DNA of 64,000 nt, taken from the NCBI GenBank assembly GCA_947396885.1, contig OX377203.1, positions 8,913,298 through 8,977,297 on the forward strand, in the 5' to 3' direction. This document shows, in pieces, positions 43,774-53,240 of the stretch. The DNA is from Heligmosomoides polygyrus polygyrus. Lineage: Eukaryota; Nematoda; Chromadorea; Rhabditida; Heligmosomidae. A model generated the notes under the pieces. It was not told the origin of the DNA, made no database searches, and saw only the letters and a program-made list of their open reading frames with translations. The position numbers and the translations under genes were made by a program. Position 1 is the first letter of the stretch, and every line of letters starts with the position of its first letter.

Positions 43774-44062
43774 CCGCGTGTAGCGCAGTCGGAGGAGGTG
43801 CTGGCTGTCGCGTGCACCCGATATCAGGTTCTTGGTTCGGGTTTCTCGCCCAGGGCAACCAAGCCTTCCATCCCTTCGCGGTCGATGAATTGGTACCAGA
43901 CTTGTCTGGGAAGGGTAAAGCGCTGACTTCCTCATCGGCTGGTCACCACAAGTCATTGTATGGCCAATCACGCATTCAAATCGCCTCCACGACCTCCCGT
44001 AGAAGTAGAATGCGTGGCGCACCACAAAAGGAATTGAGCAACGCCGTCCTTTAACCTTGACG
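43774..44062 (+). mobile_element. SINE-A copy 7
   Basis: Complete: GCGTGTAGCGCAGTCGGAGG (A box) at 43778, GGTTCTTGGTTCGGGTTTC (B box) at 43828, and a reduced tail ending in CGCCGTCCTTTAACC. The best-preserved head in the window. Confidence 0.8.
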
Positions 44063-44905
44063 TAGTCGCTGCTTTGTTACGCTTTGAAGCAACATTCCTT
44101 CCATGCTTTTTTTCAAAAAATAATTTTTTTATAAAAACGTTTCATATACACCATTTTCACGTCGTATTAGACACCTTTCAAATCACATTGGATACTCTTC
44201 TAAACAAACGACTTCTAAATCGAAATGTTAAAAAACTGTACAACTTTGAAATTTTTTAGTTTACCTGCCTCTATCTGTGTAGTAATTTTACTAAAATTTA
44301 TTTTCTGAAAAACAATAATTTAATAAAAATAAATTTCGTTTTGAAGAGCAACAAGGCAGCAATCAAGTAGTGCATTAAAAGACTGCTGAATCGCGCCATG
44401 CACTCGAAGAGTAAATCGTAATGTTTATTTGATTAATACTGCAGTTAATACTGCCTTCATGCAGAATGAAAGTGAGGATATTTTTTTTGCAATTTCGTAA
44501 TTTACACCGTTTGCAGGTGTGAAATTGCATGCAAACAGAAATTCTGCTATCAATCGGATAAAAGTCGCGACGCCTTGGGCGAGGGCATGGCGCGGTCTTT
44601 TTGGCACTTGAAAAAGGTCGTCTTCTTGCTCTTTTAAAAAGTTCCGAGTCATTGTTTTCCTCAAAAGACAAAAATTTAATAAAATTTCAAACAATTTGTT
44701 CGCTTATTGGGTAGGCGAACCAAAACTTCAAAAAAACTTCTACTAAAATTTTATTCAAGCAAAAAATTATTCTAACTTTTTTGGAGAGTCTCAATTTTAA
44801 CGTAGAAGAAGTTCATTTCGACCTGGTAGACTTGGCTTTGACTTCAAAAGTCTTAGCCTAGCCTAGAAGAGTCTCCGATTCGACGTGAAAATGGTATATT
44901 GAGAC
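44063..44905. mobile_element. Family E fold-back, near complete
   Basis: Left end ACCATTTTCACGTCG and right end CGACGTGAAAATGGTATA are exact inverses, giving the family termini. Arms of about 380 bp, centre at about 44460-44520, no ORF. It gives the reference boundaries for other copies. Confidence 0.6.
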
Positions 44906-45089
44906 AGCTGAAATAAAAGATTTCAAAGAATGTTTTACCGATTTTTGTAAAAAAAATATTACGACCGACTTGGAGCGTACGTAGTCTAACCCAGTTTAAT
45001 CGCTGCCAATGTCTCAGGTCTCTGTCAGTGTAAAACACTATACCTATGAAAGTTTTAGACAAACACCAGTGATACTCAGTACCATAAGG

Positions 45090-45215
45090 ACAAAGACAAT
45101 GGCAAATCTTTTTCTGGAATGTGCCACTCATTCTACTTCTACGAAGTGTCGTGGAGGCGATTTGAATGCGCATTTATCCTAAACTATGGCCTGTGGTGGC
45201 CGGCAGATGAAGGTT
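45090..45215 (-). repeat. SINE-A fragment
   Basis: Only the 3' third (ATTCTACTTCTACGAAGTGT, GTGGTGGCCGGCAGATGAAG) remains. Confidence 0.55.
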
Positions 45216-45219
45216 GAAA

Positions 45220-45720
45220 AAACCTATCAAACTTCGCCCTTCGTGTTATTTGGAGTGCTAATGTCGAGTCTGACATCCGTCCTGCGTATCACGCTGAGTA
45301 CGGTAGCTTACGGTAGATATGGGTGACTAGGGTCACGGTCACCGATTTCGCCCAGATATCAGGTGTAGGGGTTATTATCTGGGACGCCGATCACAAATCT
45401 GACATTCGTTTTTCCTGTTATGCTGAAGTACGGTAGGTAGCGAAGAGGTGCGTGTCACTAAGGTCATAGAATTTACTATTAAAGCCTTAGTCACCCACAC
45501 CTACCGTACCCGTACGAAATTTCAAAAACGGATGTTAGGTTCGTGATCAGCACCCAAATAACCCCCGGGCGAGGTTTGAGCGAAATATGTGATTATGACC
45601 TAGACAGCCTCAGACACCCGTATCTATCGTAACCTACCGTAACCGTACGAAATTTCAAAAACGGATGTCAGGTCCGTGATCAGCAACCCAAGTAACAACT
45701 CTGAGCAAAGTTTGGGCGAA
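45220..45720. repeat. Tandem repeat array, about 125-bp units in both orientations
   Basis: Contains two units reading TGACATCCG...GGTAGATATGGGTGACTAGG and then two inverted units (CCTACCGTAACCGTACGAAA, TTCAAAAACGGATGT). The inversion point is near 45480. Confidence 0.6.
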
Positions 45721-45752
45721 ATTTTTCTCGACCTCTTCTCGACTTCTGAAAC

Positions 45753-45917
45753 AGTGCCGAGCAGGCCAGTGTTTTACCCTTCCCAGACAAGTCTGGAAGC
45801 AATTCACCGACCCCGGAGGGATGGAGGAATTGGTTGGCCCGGGCGGGAAATCCGAACCAAGAAGCTGGTTTCGGGTGCACGCGATAGCTCCTCCGACTGC
45901 GCTTCATGCGCTCCTAG
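45753..45917 (-). mobile_element. SINE-A copy, 3'-truncated
   Basis: Retains the head (CTCCTCCGACTGCGCTTCAT) and half the body (CCCAGACAAGTCTGG). The rest is lost next to exon 1 of gene copy 1. Confidence 0.65.
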
Positions 45918-45993
45918 TGACTTCCTTCCGATCTCCAATCCCATAAAATATGTTCATCTACTGTTCCCACTGGGAAAGACACGGATGACGTAC

Positions 45994-46189
45994 CAATTCG
46001 CTGTTTTTTCACCGGTGCCAATGTCATGTCCTTGACTCCAGCCACAACCACTTTGTTCAGCTCTGATGGCGGGATGAGCTGGTATCGCATCTGCATGGTT
46101 TTCGACATCTGCAGGACTTCCGCGAGGCGCTCGAACTGCTTCATCCTGCGATTCGATCTCTCCCGAGCTGTCTCCGCGCTGCGATGCAT
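45994..46189 (-). CDS. Glycine-zipper gene copy 1, exon 1
   Basis: Starts at the ATG at 46189, 27 bp downstream of an acceptor-like ATTTAG (46217), and ends at ATTG before GTACGT (45993), phase 1. Encodes MHRSAETARERSNRRMKQF and a probable helix (ERLAEVLQMSKTMQMRY). The sequence between acceptor and ATG has a TGA in this frame in copy 1 but not copy 2, which supports the ATG as the true start and the upstream part as 5' UTR. Without splicing the frame runs on to a stop at 45914. Confidence 0.65.
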
Positions 46190-46216
46190 GTTCGGAGTTC
46201 AGATCTCACGCAGAGT

Positions 46217-46882
46217 CTAAATTTGATTCAGTCAATCACGAACAAATCATTTTCTAAGTTGCGGGCAGCAACACACACACACAACACAATGGAGGATAGT
46301 TGATACTGACCAGAGGGGTGGAAGGAAAAGATGCGAGAAATTTTCTTCCCTTCCCTTTTTTATTCAAAGCGCTTTCAAAACGTTTTGAAAAATTAAGCAT
46401 TCTCATCCCAGTTCAATCGCCAATATCTTTCAATTATCTGGTTACCAGCTTAAGGGCCCGTCTGACTAAGGCCCCGTTTATACTTCGTCGCAGCGCGACG
46501 CGATGGCCACGCAATGAGGCCAAATTGATCGATCGCGTCGCACAATCAATATGGCCACTATACGTGGCGTCGCGTCGCGCAGCGACGAAGTATAAACGGG
46601 GCCTAATGGTTGAGAATTCGCCACAGTAACTGATAGCATACGATCGATACTGCTTACGTGCTCGATGTCTACCTATCTCCGAAAGTGCCCATTTCAAGGG
46701 ATCTGTCGATAAAATCAATCGATAGCGGTCAACCAAACAAACAACGATGTTTTATTTTTGTAACACCCACCCATGGGCCAATATAATGACGTGACTTTCA
46801 CTTTCACAAGTGCCAGCACCGAAGAAAAATCAATAAAATCGATCGATCATGGCCAGTCGACAGACATTATTTGCTTGTTGTG
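46217..46882 (-). promoter_or_regulatory. Conserved upstream region of gene copy 1
   Basis: About 650 bp upstream of exon 1, alignable with 57421-57940. Conserved blocks include AAAGCGCTTTCAAAACGT, GAGAATTCGCCACAGTAACTGA and TCGATAGCGGTCA. This probably contains the promoter; no core motif is identified. A MITE interrupts it at 46470-46603. Confidence 0.5.
46470..46603. mobile_element. 134-bp MITE with GGCCCCGTTTATACTTCG termini and TAA duplication
   Basis: Perfect terminal repeats flanked by TAA (46467-46469 and 46604-46606). The same position in the duplicated copy (about 57662) reads GACTAATGG with no insert, so this is a verified insertion with a 3-bp duplication, as in PIF/Harbinger elements. 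Related: 10531-10656 and a solo end at 47676-47701. Confidence 0.85.
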
Positions 46883-46964
46883 GAGCACATGTAGGCGCGC
46901 TAACTGTTCCTGTTTGAATGCTTTCATCCCGGAGGAATTTGCCCCATTGTAGTTTCACGACTCC

Positions 46965-47640
46965 AGAGGTCGAAGAGAGTTCGAAAATTTTTTTCGCTCA
47001 AACCTTGTCCAGGGGAAGGGTTATTTGGGGTGCTGATCACGAATCTGACATATATTTTGGTAATTTCTGCCGATTACGGTAGACTATGGTAGTTGCGGGT
47101 GACTAAGGATGTCAAGGCCATAATCACAAATTTCGCCCAGAGTTCGGCTATGAGGGTTATCTGGGATGCCCATCACGAATCTGACATATGTTTTGGTAAT
47201 TTCTGCCGATTACGGTAGGCTACGGTAGGCGGGTGACTGAGGCTGTCAAGCTCACAATCACCGATTTCGCCTAAACTTCGGCTATAGGGTTTATATAGGG
47301 TGTCCATCACGAATCTGGCATACGTTTTGGAAATTTCTGCCGATTACGGTAGGCTACGGTAGTTTTGGGTGACTAAGGCTGTCAAGCTCACAATCACGGA
47401 TTTCGACTAAACTTTGGCTATAGGGATTATCTGGGGGTGCCGATACGAATCTGACATCCGTTTAATATTACATTGCTTTACATTGCCACGTTCAATGATA
47501 CACTGCACTGGAGCACGGTAGGTCACGGTAGGTATGGGTGACCAGAGGCTATCGAGGTCACAATCAGCGGCTTCTCCCAAACTTCGTCTATGGGATGATT
47601 AGGGGCTATTGATCACGTACCATCGCCATAGGTGCGGGTA
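46965..47640. repeat. Tandem repeat array, about five units of 115-130 bp
   Basis: Units contain GATCACGAATCTGACATA, TTTTGGTAATTTCTGCCGAT and TACGGTAG...GGGTGACTAAGG. Same family as 35445 and 45220. The final unit closes with an inverted GGGTAACC/GGTTACCC-like end near 47635-47670. Confidence 0.7.
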
Positions 47641-48284
47641 ACCTTAGTCACCCGAACCTAAACCGATGGTACATGATCGTCGAAGTATAAATGGGGCCTT
47701 ATGATGCGGCACCCTTCAGACAACGCCACAGTACGCTGTATTGCGTACAGTGATCCTCCTGCAGGATCTCGCTGCGTCAGAAGCTGCCAAGTCCATCGCG
47801 TATGCCGCAAAACTCTGTTTCCGGCCATATGTAGCTATAGCCCTCTTTCCTCCTAACTTGCATCAATAATAGCCCAGGAGTTGGATTCATCAAGAATTAA
47901 ACCCGCGAGTATGCGGAGTAGAGATGAGTGCATCATTCTGGGTATCCCCTACTTCCTATACCTGAGGGGTAGTCCTTGATGAAACCGGCTCCTCTACTTC
48001 ACTTCAACGCTTGGGCAGAACACACCAGTGCGGTGTAAAAGTTTTGATTTCGTGAACACAGGGCATCGTATAGTGTTGCGATTCAGGTTGACCCACCACT
48101 TCCCCCCCCCCCCTTTGAGCCGCAGCATAGCATAGCACCAAAAATGTTAAGCCACAAATGAAAAAACGGACGCCACATCTATAAAAGGGCCCAAAAATGG
48201 CTGCAATGGCCTAAAATCGCTCGCTTCCTCCGTCGTTGTGCGACTCTGCGTGACAGGACCCACGATTAGCTGGGCGCGCCCTTT
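47641..48284. other. Intergenic with a decayed MITE
   Basis: Bases 47876-47995 begin AGGAGTTGGATTCATCAAG and end TTGATGAAACCGGCTCCTC, a member of the GGCCGGATTCAT termini group. A C12 tract is at 48102-48113. No gene. Confidence 0.4.
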
Positions 48285-48625
48285 AAATCCGAGGTAAGCT
48301 CGCCTGCCGACGCCCGTTGGTGAGTTTTTCCCTTTTCTTTTAGTTTGAATTTGATTTTTCTAATTTTTAGATTTCAAGCCCATCTAGGATGTGCTCTATC
48401 ACATCATAGATGTAACATCACACCCGTACAACTCAGATTGCTCCTCCATTCCCCCTTTTAATTACACACCAATACTCTGAATGAGCTCAGAACGTAACTC
48501 AACGCGACAAAACTAGCCTCTTCCAAATCTGACAATATCTCTGGAAAGCGGAGAAGACGACTACGGCGGAAAATGAGAACGAATGTAGAGCTTCGGCTAC
48601 TCGGAGAGCGTCGAGGACTTAAAAC
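48285..48625 (+). repeat. Dispersed repeat, second copy of 36945-37300
   Basis: Shares TTTTTCCCTTTTCTT, CATCTAGGATGTGC, ACGCGACAAAACTAGCCTCT and TCGGAGAGCGTCGAGG in order with the first copy. Confidence 0.5.
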
Positions 48626-48649
48626 CAGGCTGTGGCTTGCGAAAAAGGC

Positions 48650-49225
48650 AGGTATCCTAGAAAAGGCAGGTACTCTCCGAAAGGTTCTAACACTGCTGCT
48701 AGTGGAGTTTTTAATGATTTGTTGAGGCTCATATGTAAGCAGAGGGTAACGAGATTTTCGTAACGCGCAAATTGTTACGATTGCGCCATGCCCTGCGCCT
48801 GAAACCTTGCATTTCCGACTCGATTGATTCTGCATGAGACGAATGCTTGTTATAATCTTGCTACTGCTTGGTCTGGTTAACCTAAGCTGTGCTTCTTTTG
48901 ACCTTTTCCGTCGTCCAGTGGCTGCAGTTAGCCGATTAACCTCTCCATTCAGACTGAATGTTGTTTCATCAGTCCACAGAATCCGTCTTGGAAAACTCCG
49001 GCTCACATTTAAATCGTGCAGTCAATAAATTTGCATGTCATGGCAGTCACCATACTCGCATATTGTGCCTTTCACGTGATTGTAAAGTTCTAAACGTTAA
49101 AAAATGCATAGCAGAGGTTAACGTGGCCAAGTAGTAACAAAATTGTGACAAGCATTCAGCCCATGCACAATCAATCGAGTGTGAAATTTAAGGTTTCAAG
49201 CGGGGCACGGCGCAATCTTGACGAG
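48650..49225. mobile_element. Remnant of the 930-bp Tc1-like MITE family
   Basis: Contains ATTGCGCCATGCCC...GAAACCTTGCATTT (48780) and the inverse ACAATCAATCGAGTGTGAAA (49167), as in 30815-30965. Between them (48840-49030) is extra sequence: on the minus strand RILWTDETTFSLNG, a Tc1/transposase-like fragment around a DE-T-F motif. Confidence 0.5.
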
Positions 49226-49234
49226 ACGGCTCTT

Positions 49235-49995
49235 TGCACGCCTCGTCGCTTAGGGAATGCGGATCTGCTAGGGAAGGGACACCAGGGTGGGTGCCATCCA
49301 AGCTGCTCTTAACTGCTTCCGTCGCCCAGTGGAGTCCGCGGCTGTGCGCATGCAGGATACAGGATAGAGGACGGCGTTATTCAATTCCTTTGGGATGCGC
49401 CACGCATTCTACTTCTACGGGATATCGTGGAGGGGAGTTGAATGCGTATTTGGCCATATGACTTGCGGTGTTCATCGGCTGGCCACCGCAATGACTTGCG
49501 ATGGCCAGCCGATGAACAAGTCAGCGCTCTATCCTTTCCAGACAAGTCTTGTACCAATCTACCGACCGCGGAGGGATGGAAGGCTTGGTTGGCCTGGGCG
49601 GGCAATCCGAACCAGGAACCTGGGATCCGGTGCACGCGACGTCCGCTCCTCCGACTGCGCTCCACGCGTCCTGCTGTGCGCATACGGCTGGAAAAATACG
49701 CAAAAAATGCCTCAGAATTCCGTACGCGTCAAGACTCCCCAAAGCCCAAGAAGTCAGCTGAAACGCAAGTATAGCACAACGCTGGGGAACCGAACTCCCC
49801 ACCTCCCTCGTATGAAGCGACGCCACTTCCACTCTGCCACGACCCGCTTGACGGCGGTACCAGAGCGGGCGCACAAGACATCGATCGAACGTGGCAACGT
49901 GGACGCCGACGCGCGGTCTCTAAGCTAGGAGGGCGCAGACAACCGGTGTACGGTAGCCATTCAGGGGTGCATTCGTCGGAATCGTTTTACACTAT
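49235..49995. mobile_element. Family C fold-back with SINE-A inserted
   Basis: The right part (49676-49975) matches 10672-10800 in inverse, including TAGCTTAGAGA/TCTCTAAGCTA and AATGCACCCCTGAATGG/CCATTCAGGGGTGCATT. On the minus strand near 49790-49860 lies a tRNA-like A/B-box remnant. SINE-A splits it at 49350-49675. Confidence 0.55.
49350..49675 (-). mobile_element. SINE-A copy 10 with internal duplication
   Basis: Full-length reverse copy. The stretch GACTTGCG...GGCCAGCCGATGAACAAG is present twice, once inverted (49456-49520), giving a small internal palindrome. Confidence 0.75.
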
Positions 49996-50560
49996 TTTCG
50001 AAACGTGCGGACTCGCATTGTCCCGCAATAGGATCGGGCCTCTTCGATTGACCAAACCTGGCCGTTTTTCAATCAATTTTGGTTCATCACTTCAATTTCG
50101 GCACAGTTCTTCTCCGATGTGATGGTATCTCTAGTCTTCAAGAACATGTAATGGACTATACCAGCCGCTGTCTACCACACGGTCACCATGTTCTTCTTTG
50201 GGTGAAGACTTGGTCTCGCCATTTCCTTAGACTGTCATTCTTGTCCAGCCGTTGTGCAGAGCGGCGACGGTTGTCATAGAGGATCCATTTTTCGTCGCAT
50301 GTCTCAATCTTGTCCTCCTTTGGAATGCGCATCCTCAACGAAACACGGGTGTCGCGGCGCTCCAGCATCTACCCGGCGGTCAGTTCGTGCAGGATCCATT
50401 CATCCAATTTCTTCAGTTTCCTATCGCATTTAAGTGACGAGTGGTGGTGCTGCCGTCGACGCCGAAATGCTGTGGTGGCTCCCTCACAGTTTGATGCGGA
50501 TCCGCTTCCACCATGGCTTTGAGTTGGTCGTCATTAAGGAGCGTGGCATACCAGGGTCTT
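49996..50560 (-). pseudogene. Mariner fragment
   Basis: Minus-strand frame with ETCDEKWILYDNRRRSAQ (first catalytic Asp) and downstream WWTAAGIVHYMF, plus upstream pieces of the helix-turn-helix half in other frames. Both ends and the second catalytic block are missing. Confidence 0.7.
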
Positions 50561-50601
50561 CATCTTTGGGGGTTTTACCTGGGTCTTCAGGGGGACGGTC
50601 A

Positions 50602-50785
50602 GGAGGTACACCCGCCCCCTGCTGGGGGGCGTGCCAGCTTCCCTCATCCTCCTTGCTTACCCATCCCAGCTCCTAGGTTTCACCGAGAGTCTAACGGCTG
50701 CCTTACGCAACCTTTAACACGCAAAACAAAAGTTTCCGGTCCTCCTGACGCCACGCCCCCAGCAGGGGCGGGTGTACCTCCTGTC
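50602..50785. repeat. GC-rich inverted repeat
   Basis: AGGAGGTACACCCGCCCCCT at 50609 pairs with GGGCGGGTGTACCTCCT at 50765, enclosing about 120 bp. Possibly a small MITE. Confidence 0.5.
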
Positions 50786-50865
50786 GCGCTGCCGCGTCTT
50801 CATCTTCGAGATCTTCATTTCCAGATCGAAACCTTTTGAATCAGTGACGAAGTGTGCGTTCCTTA

Positions 50866-51078
50866 AGGCCCCGCAGAATTTTGCGGCGTCGCCGCTGCCC
50901 TATGTTTAACCATAGGGCGGCGCGGCTGGCCGCCCAGCAGCACCGGCGGCACCGGCGCCGCCGGGTGGAATGATTCAAGTCATTTCCGCCAGCGACGCCG
51001 CCGGTGCCGGCGAGCTCTGCGTCTCTGCCCTATGGTTAAGCATAGGGCAGCGGCGACGCCGCAAGTCTTCGGGGGCCT
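50866..51078. mobile_element. AGGCCCC-type MITE, short copy
   Basis: Termini AGGCCCCGCAGAATTTTGCG and the inverse, with TTA at 50863-50865 and 51079-51081. It shares the GCATAGGGCAGCGGCGACGC end with the 8070-8424 copy and contains a central deletion. Confidence 0.7.
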
Positions 51079-51667
51079 TTAGCGAAGACCTCCCCAAATG
51101 CAGCGCTCCATTCATATAAGTAGAGCACCCGAATATCACCTTGATTCAAAGTGTAAAAACGACGACAAGAACTCGGCAAGGGCAATTACGTCACAAAAGC
51201 CATAAATTGTAAGACAGCGAAGATTCTGCGCTTTTAGCGCATATATACAGTGCCTGAAACGGAAACATTTGTAGTCACGAAAAATCGACCAAAAATTGAG
51301 GCAGCAAAATCGGCTGCTATGCAACGACTAAAGATAACAAAGGTGGTCTCGACCTGAGTTGCTCCCGATCTCCGTGACTCGGACGTCGCCTGTCGATCGA
51401 CAACATTCGCAAAAATTTACGATCTACGACCGAAAATGTCGTAATCGTTGAAAAAATTGCAAAAAATCACCATAGATCATAATTACACTCCTGTCTCCGA
51501 TCACTAGAGGCTTCACTGAGTTCTTTAATTCATCCAGTGAGTCTTCTAGGTTCGTTCCGTAACAAAAGGGACAGAAACACATCAGCCGATAGGAGCACAC
51601 TCCATGGCGCCACGAGTACACGTGATGACCACAAGGCAGCATAAAAATGCGACGATCCCCGTATACC
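51079..51667. other. 3' flank of gene copy 2
   Basis: The part nearest the gene (51545-51667) is homologous to 41420-41525 and therefore inside the duplication. A minus-strand open frame here (51424-51690) is Cys/His rich (LPCGHHVYSW, CSYRLMCFCPFC), but the frame is not kept in copy 1. No gene is called. Confidence 0.35.
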
Positions 51668-51673
51668 TTTATT
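51668..51673 (-). terminator. Poly(A) signal of gene copy 2
   Basis: AATAAA on the minus strand, about 20 bp after the TAG stop at 51694-51696. The same signal at the same distance exists in copy 1 (41526-41531). Such short 3' UTRs are common in nematodes. Confidence 0.7.
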
Positions 51674-51693
51674 GACTTGGCAAGAGGCAATCA

Positions 51694-52545
51694 CTACTTC
51701 CATTGAATGCTCCAGAATGGTGTTTTGATGCCGAAGCCGTCTTCCCCACTCGAGAAGCCGAAACCCAGCACTGAGAACTGCGCACGACGTTCACTAACCT
51801 CAAAGCCCGTGTCTAAATTGAGACCGGCACCCATTTTGGTGTGTCCAAAATCGCGCTCCGACCATATCACTTTACTCTCAACACCAACGTCCACGCCCTT
51901 ATTGGAGATCCCGAAGTTCGCCCCAGCCTTAACCACGTCGATAGAGCGCTCATCGTCGATCGTGAAGTGGCCCATGGTAGCCCGTGCTCCCACTTCTACA
52001 CCTTTCCCGAGGAACACATTTCCATCAACATTCAGCACCTTCACATTCTCGTCGATGTTCACCAGGGAGCCCTGCATTTCGGTCGCCATTCCGTCGTCGT
52101 CGACGCGGAAGTTCTGGACGGCAGACGCGCCCAGCTCCGTGCCCGCTACAGCACCCACTATACCGCCGGTCACAGCACCGGCAATGGAACCCACGGGTCC
52201 CCCAACGGAGCCGACTGTTGCACCCGTAGTCGCACCCATATAGGCGAGAGCAGCAGCCCCTGCCCACTCTCCACCGGTGCACAGCGCGCAGAGGAGCGTC
52301 TTCTTCCCAGGATTCCGCTTACAGTCGAGGGCGTCTTCCAGTAGGCTTTCGGCGAACTCTAGCGACTCCCGAATTCTACCCCTCTCTTTCATAAGGCTGT
52401 CGTCTTTCAGATCCTCTCGAAGACAACCAATGATCCCGCGTAGGGCCTCGATTTCGCTGTCGATGTCGACTTCGTCGTAGATCGCCTTGCCGATACGAAA
52501 CCCAGCGGCGACGATAGACAGGACGAGAGTCACCTTTCCAGACAC
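51694..52545 (-). CDS. Glycine-zipper protein copy 2, exon 3
   Basis: Final exon, residues 121-403 of a 403-residue protein (exons 57195-57393, 52606-52766, 51694-52545). It opens with VSGKVTLVLSIVAAGFRIGK, a hydrophobic helix (126-143). Next is a charged helical part with EIEALRGIIG and RIRESLEFAESLLEDALDCK (150-195), two Cys near LLCALCTGG (204-211) and a long Gly/Ala zipper (215-263: AALAYMGATTGATVGSVGG, then GSIAGAVTGGIVGAVAGTEL) of GxxxG type that could span a membrane as a hairpin. Residues 264-403 form a series of short beta-like repeats (GKGVEVGARATMGHF, NKGVDVGVESKVIW, KMGAGLNLDTGF). I do not recognise the family; a membrane-inserting or structural role is only suggested by the zipper. 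Stop TAG at 51694. Confidence 0.8.
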   Translation of the reverse strand: MSGKVTLVLSIVAAGFRIGKAIYDEVDIDSEIEALRGIIGCLREDLKDDSLMKERGRIRESLEFAESLLEDALDCKRNPGKKTLLCALCTGGEWAGAAALAYMGATTGATVGSVGGPVGSIAGAVTGGIVGAVAGTELGASAVQNFRVDDDGMATEMQGSLVNIDENVKVLNVDGNVFLGKGVEVGARATMGHFTIDDERSIDVVKAGANFGISNKGVDVGVESKVIWSERDFGHTKMGAGLNLDTGFEVSERRAQFSVLGFGFSSGEDGFGIKTPFWSIQWK

Positions 52546-52605
52546 CTAAAAACAGCAGCCTTTCATCTGAAGTTCAGTTTCATGCGGATGCAAAGAATCG
52601 GTTAC

Positions 52606-52766
52606 CTTCAACACTTTCTGTATTCTTTCAGCCGCTTTGACAGTGCCTGGAGAGACGCGAATGTGGGGATTTGCACGGTTGGACACCCCGTTGGGATCGA
52701 CGCAAATACGATGGAAGTCGGATCTTGTGCCTGGACTCGGATTGTTGAAGCGGACGACATTCGCAC
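52606..52766 (-). CDS. Glycine-zipper protein copy 2, exon 2
   Basis: 161 bp from acceptor GCGAATTTTAG (52767) to donor AAG before GTAACCG (52605). With the single base left from exon 1 it forms Gly67, then encodes residues 68-120: ANVVRFNNPSPG, HRICVDPNGV and SPGTVKAAERIQKVLK. A 60-bp intron follows (52546-52605, ending GTTTTTAG), typical of nematode introns. The exon is conserved with 42463-42620 of copy 1, mostly by conservative changes, suggesting that selection has acted on the protein. Confidence 0.8.
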
Positions 52767-52924
52767 CTAAAATTCGCGCCGGATTAAATACGAATTAGCT
52801 CAATTTTTTAAAGGCTTAAGTGGCTGGTACTGAGGTTGCAAGCTGTTATAGGAATGCTTTGTTACCATCAAAACTCTGGCGAGATCCGGGACCTGAACCT
52901 GCACCTCCTACTAACCGGGCGGGA

Positions 52925-53240
52925 ACACGCTACGTAATTAATTTAAAAGTAAACTAAAAGGAAGGTAAGTAAGTAAAGTAAAAGCGAAGGGAAAGTAATG
53001 CAAAAGTAAAGTAAGGTAAGGTAAGTAAGTAAAGTAGGTAGGTAAGCAGGTAAATAAAGTAAGTAAGTAGAGTAAAGCAAAGTAAAGTAAGTATGTCGTA
53101 AGTAGTACTAAGTAGGTATATGCTGAATTACCATCCTCATCAATTAAAGCAGGAATCTGAAGGTTTTGCTTTATTTGTTACGAAATTATAAAAGTAAAAT
53201 TAAGGTTAAAGTAAAGTAAGAGAAAGGTAAAAGTAATGGT
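52925..53240. repeat. AAGTA/GTAAG-rich simple repeat, left block
   Basis: Irregular runs of AAAGTAAAGTAAGGTAAG units. A similar block lies at 54865-55075 on the other side of the RTE, so the LINE appears inserted into, or to have spread with, this simple repeat. Confidence 0.7.

Larger units (their letters stand above)
41420..46882 (-). repeat. Segmental duplication, unit 1
   Basis: Homologous to 51545-57940. Shared parts: 3' flank with AATAAA (41526-41531), exons 3 and 2, exon 1, and about 650 bp upstream ending near CAGACATTATTTGCTTGTT. The large intron 1 differs completely in transposon content, so those insertions post-date the duplication or one side lost them. Unit spacing is about 10.2 kb in direct orientation. 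Confidence 0.8.

Noticed and set aside
46210..46216. In-frame stop in exon 1 of gene copy 1 as proof of pseudogenisation
   Set aside because: The TGA lies upstream of the ATG shared by both copies, so it is probably 5' untranslated sequence.
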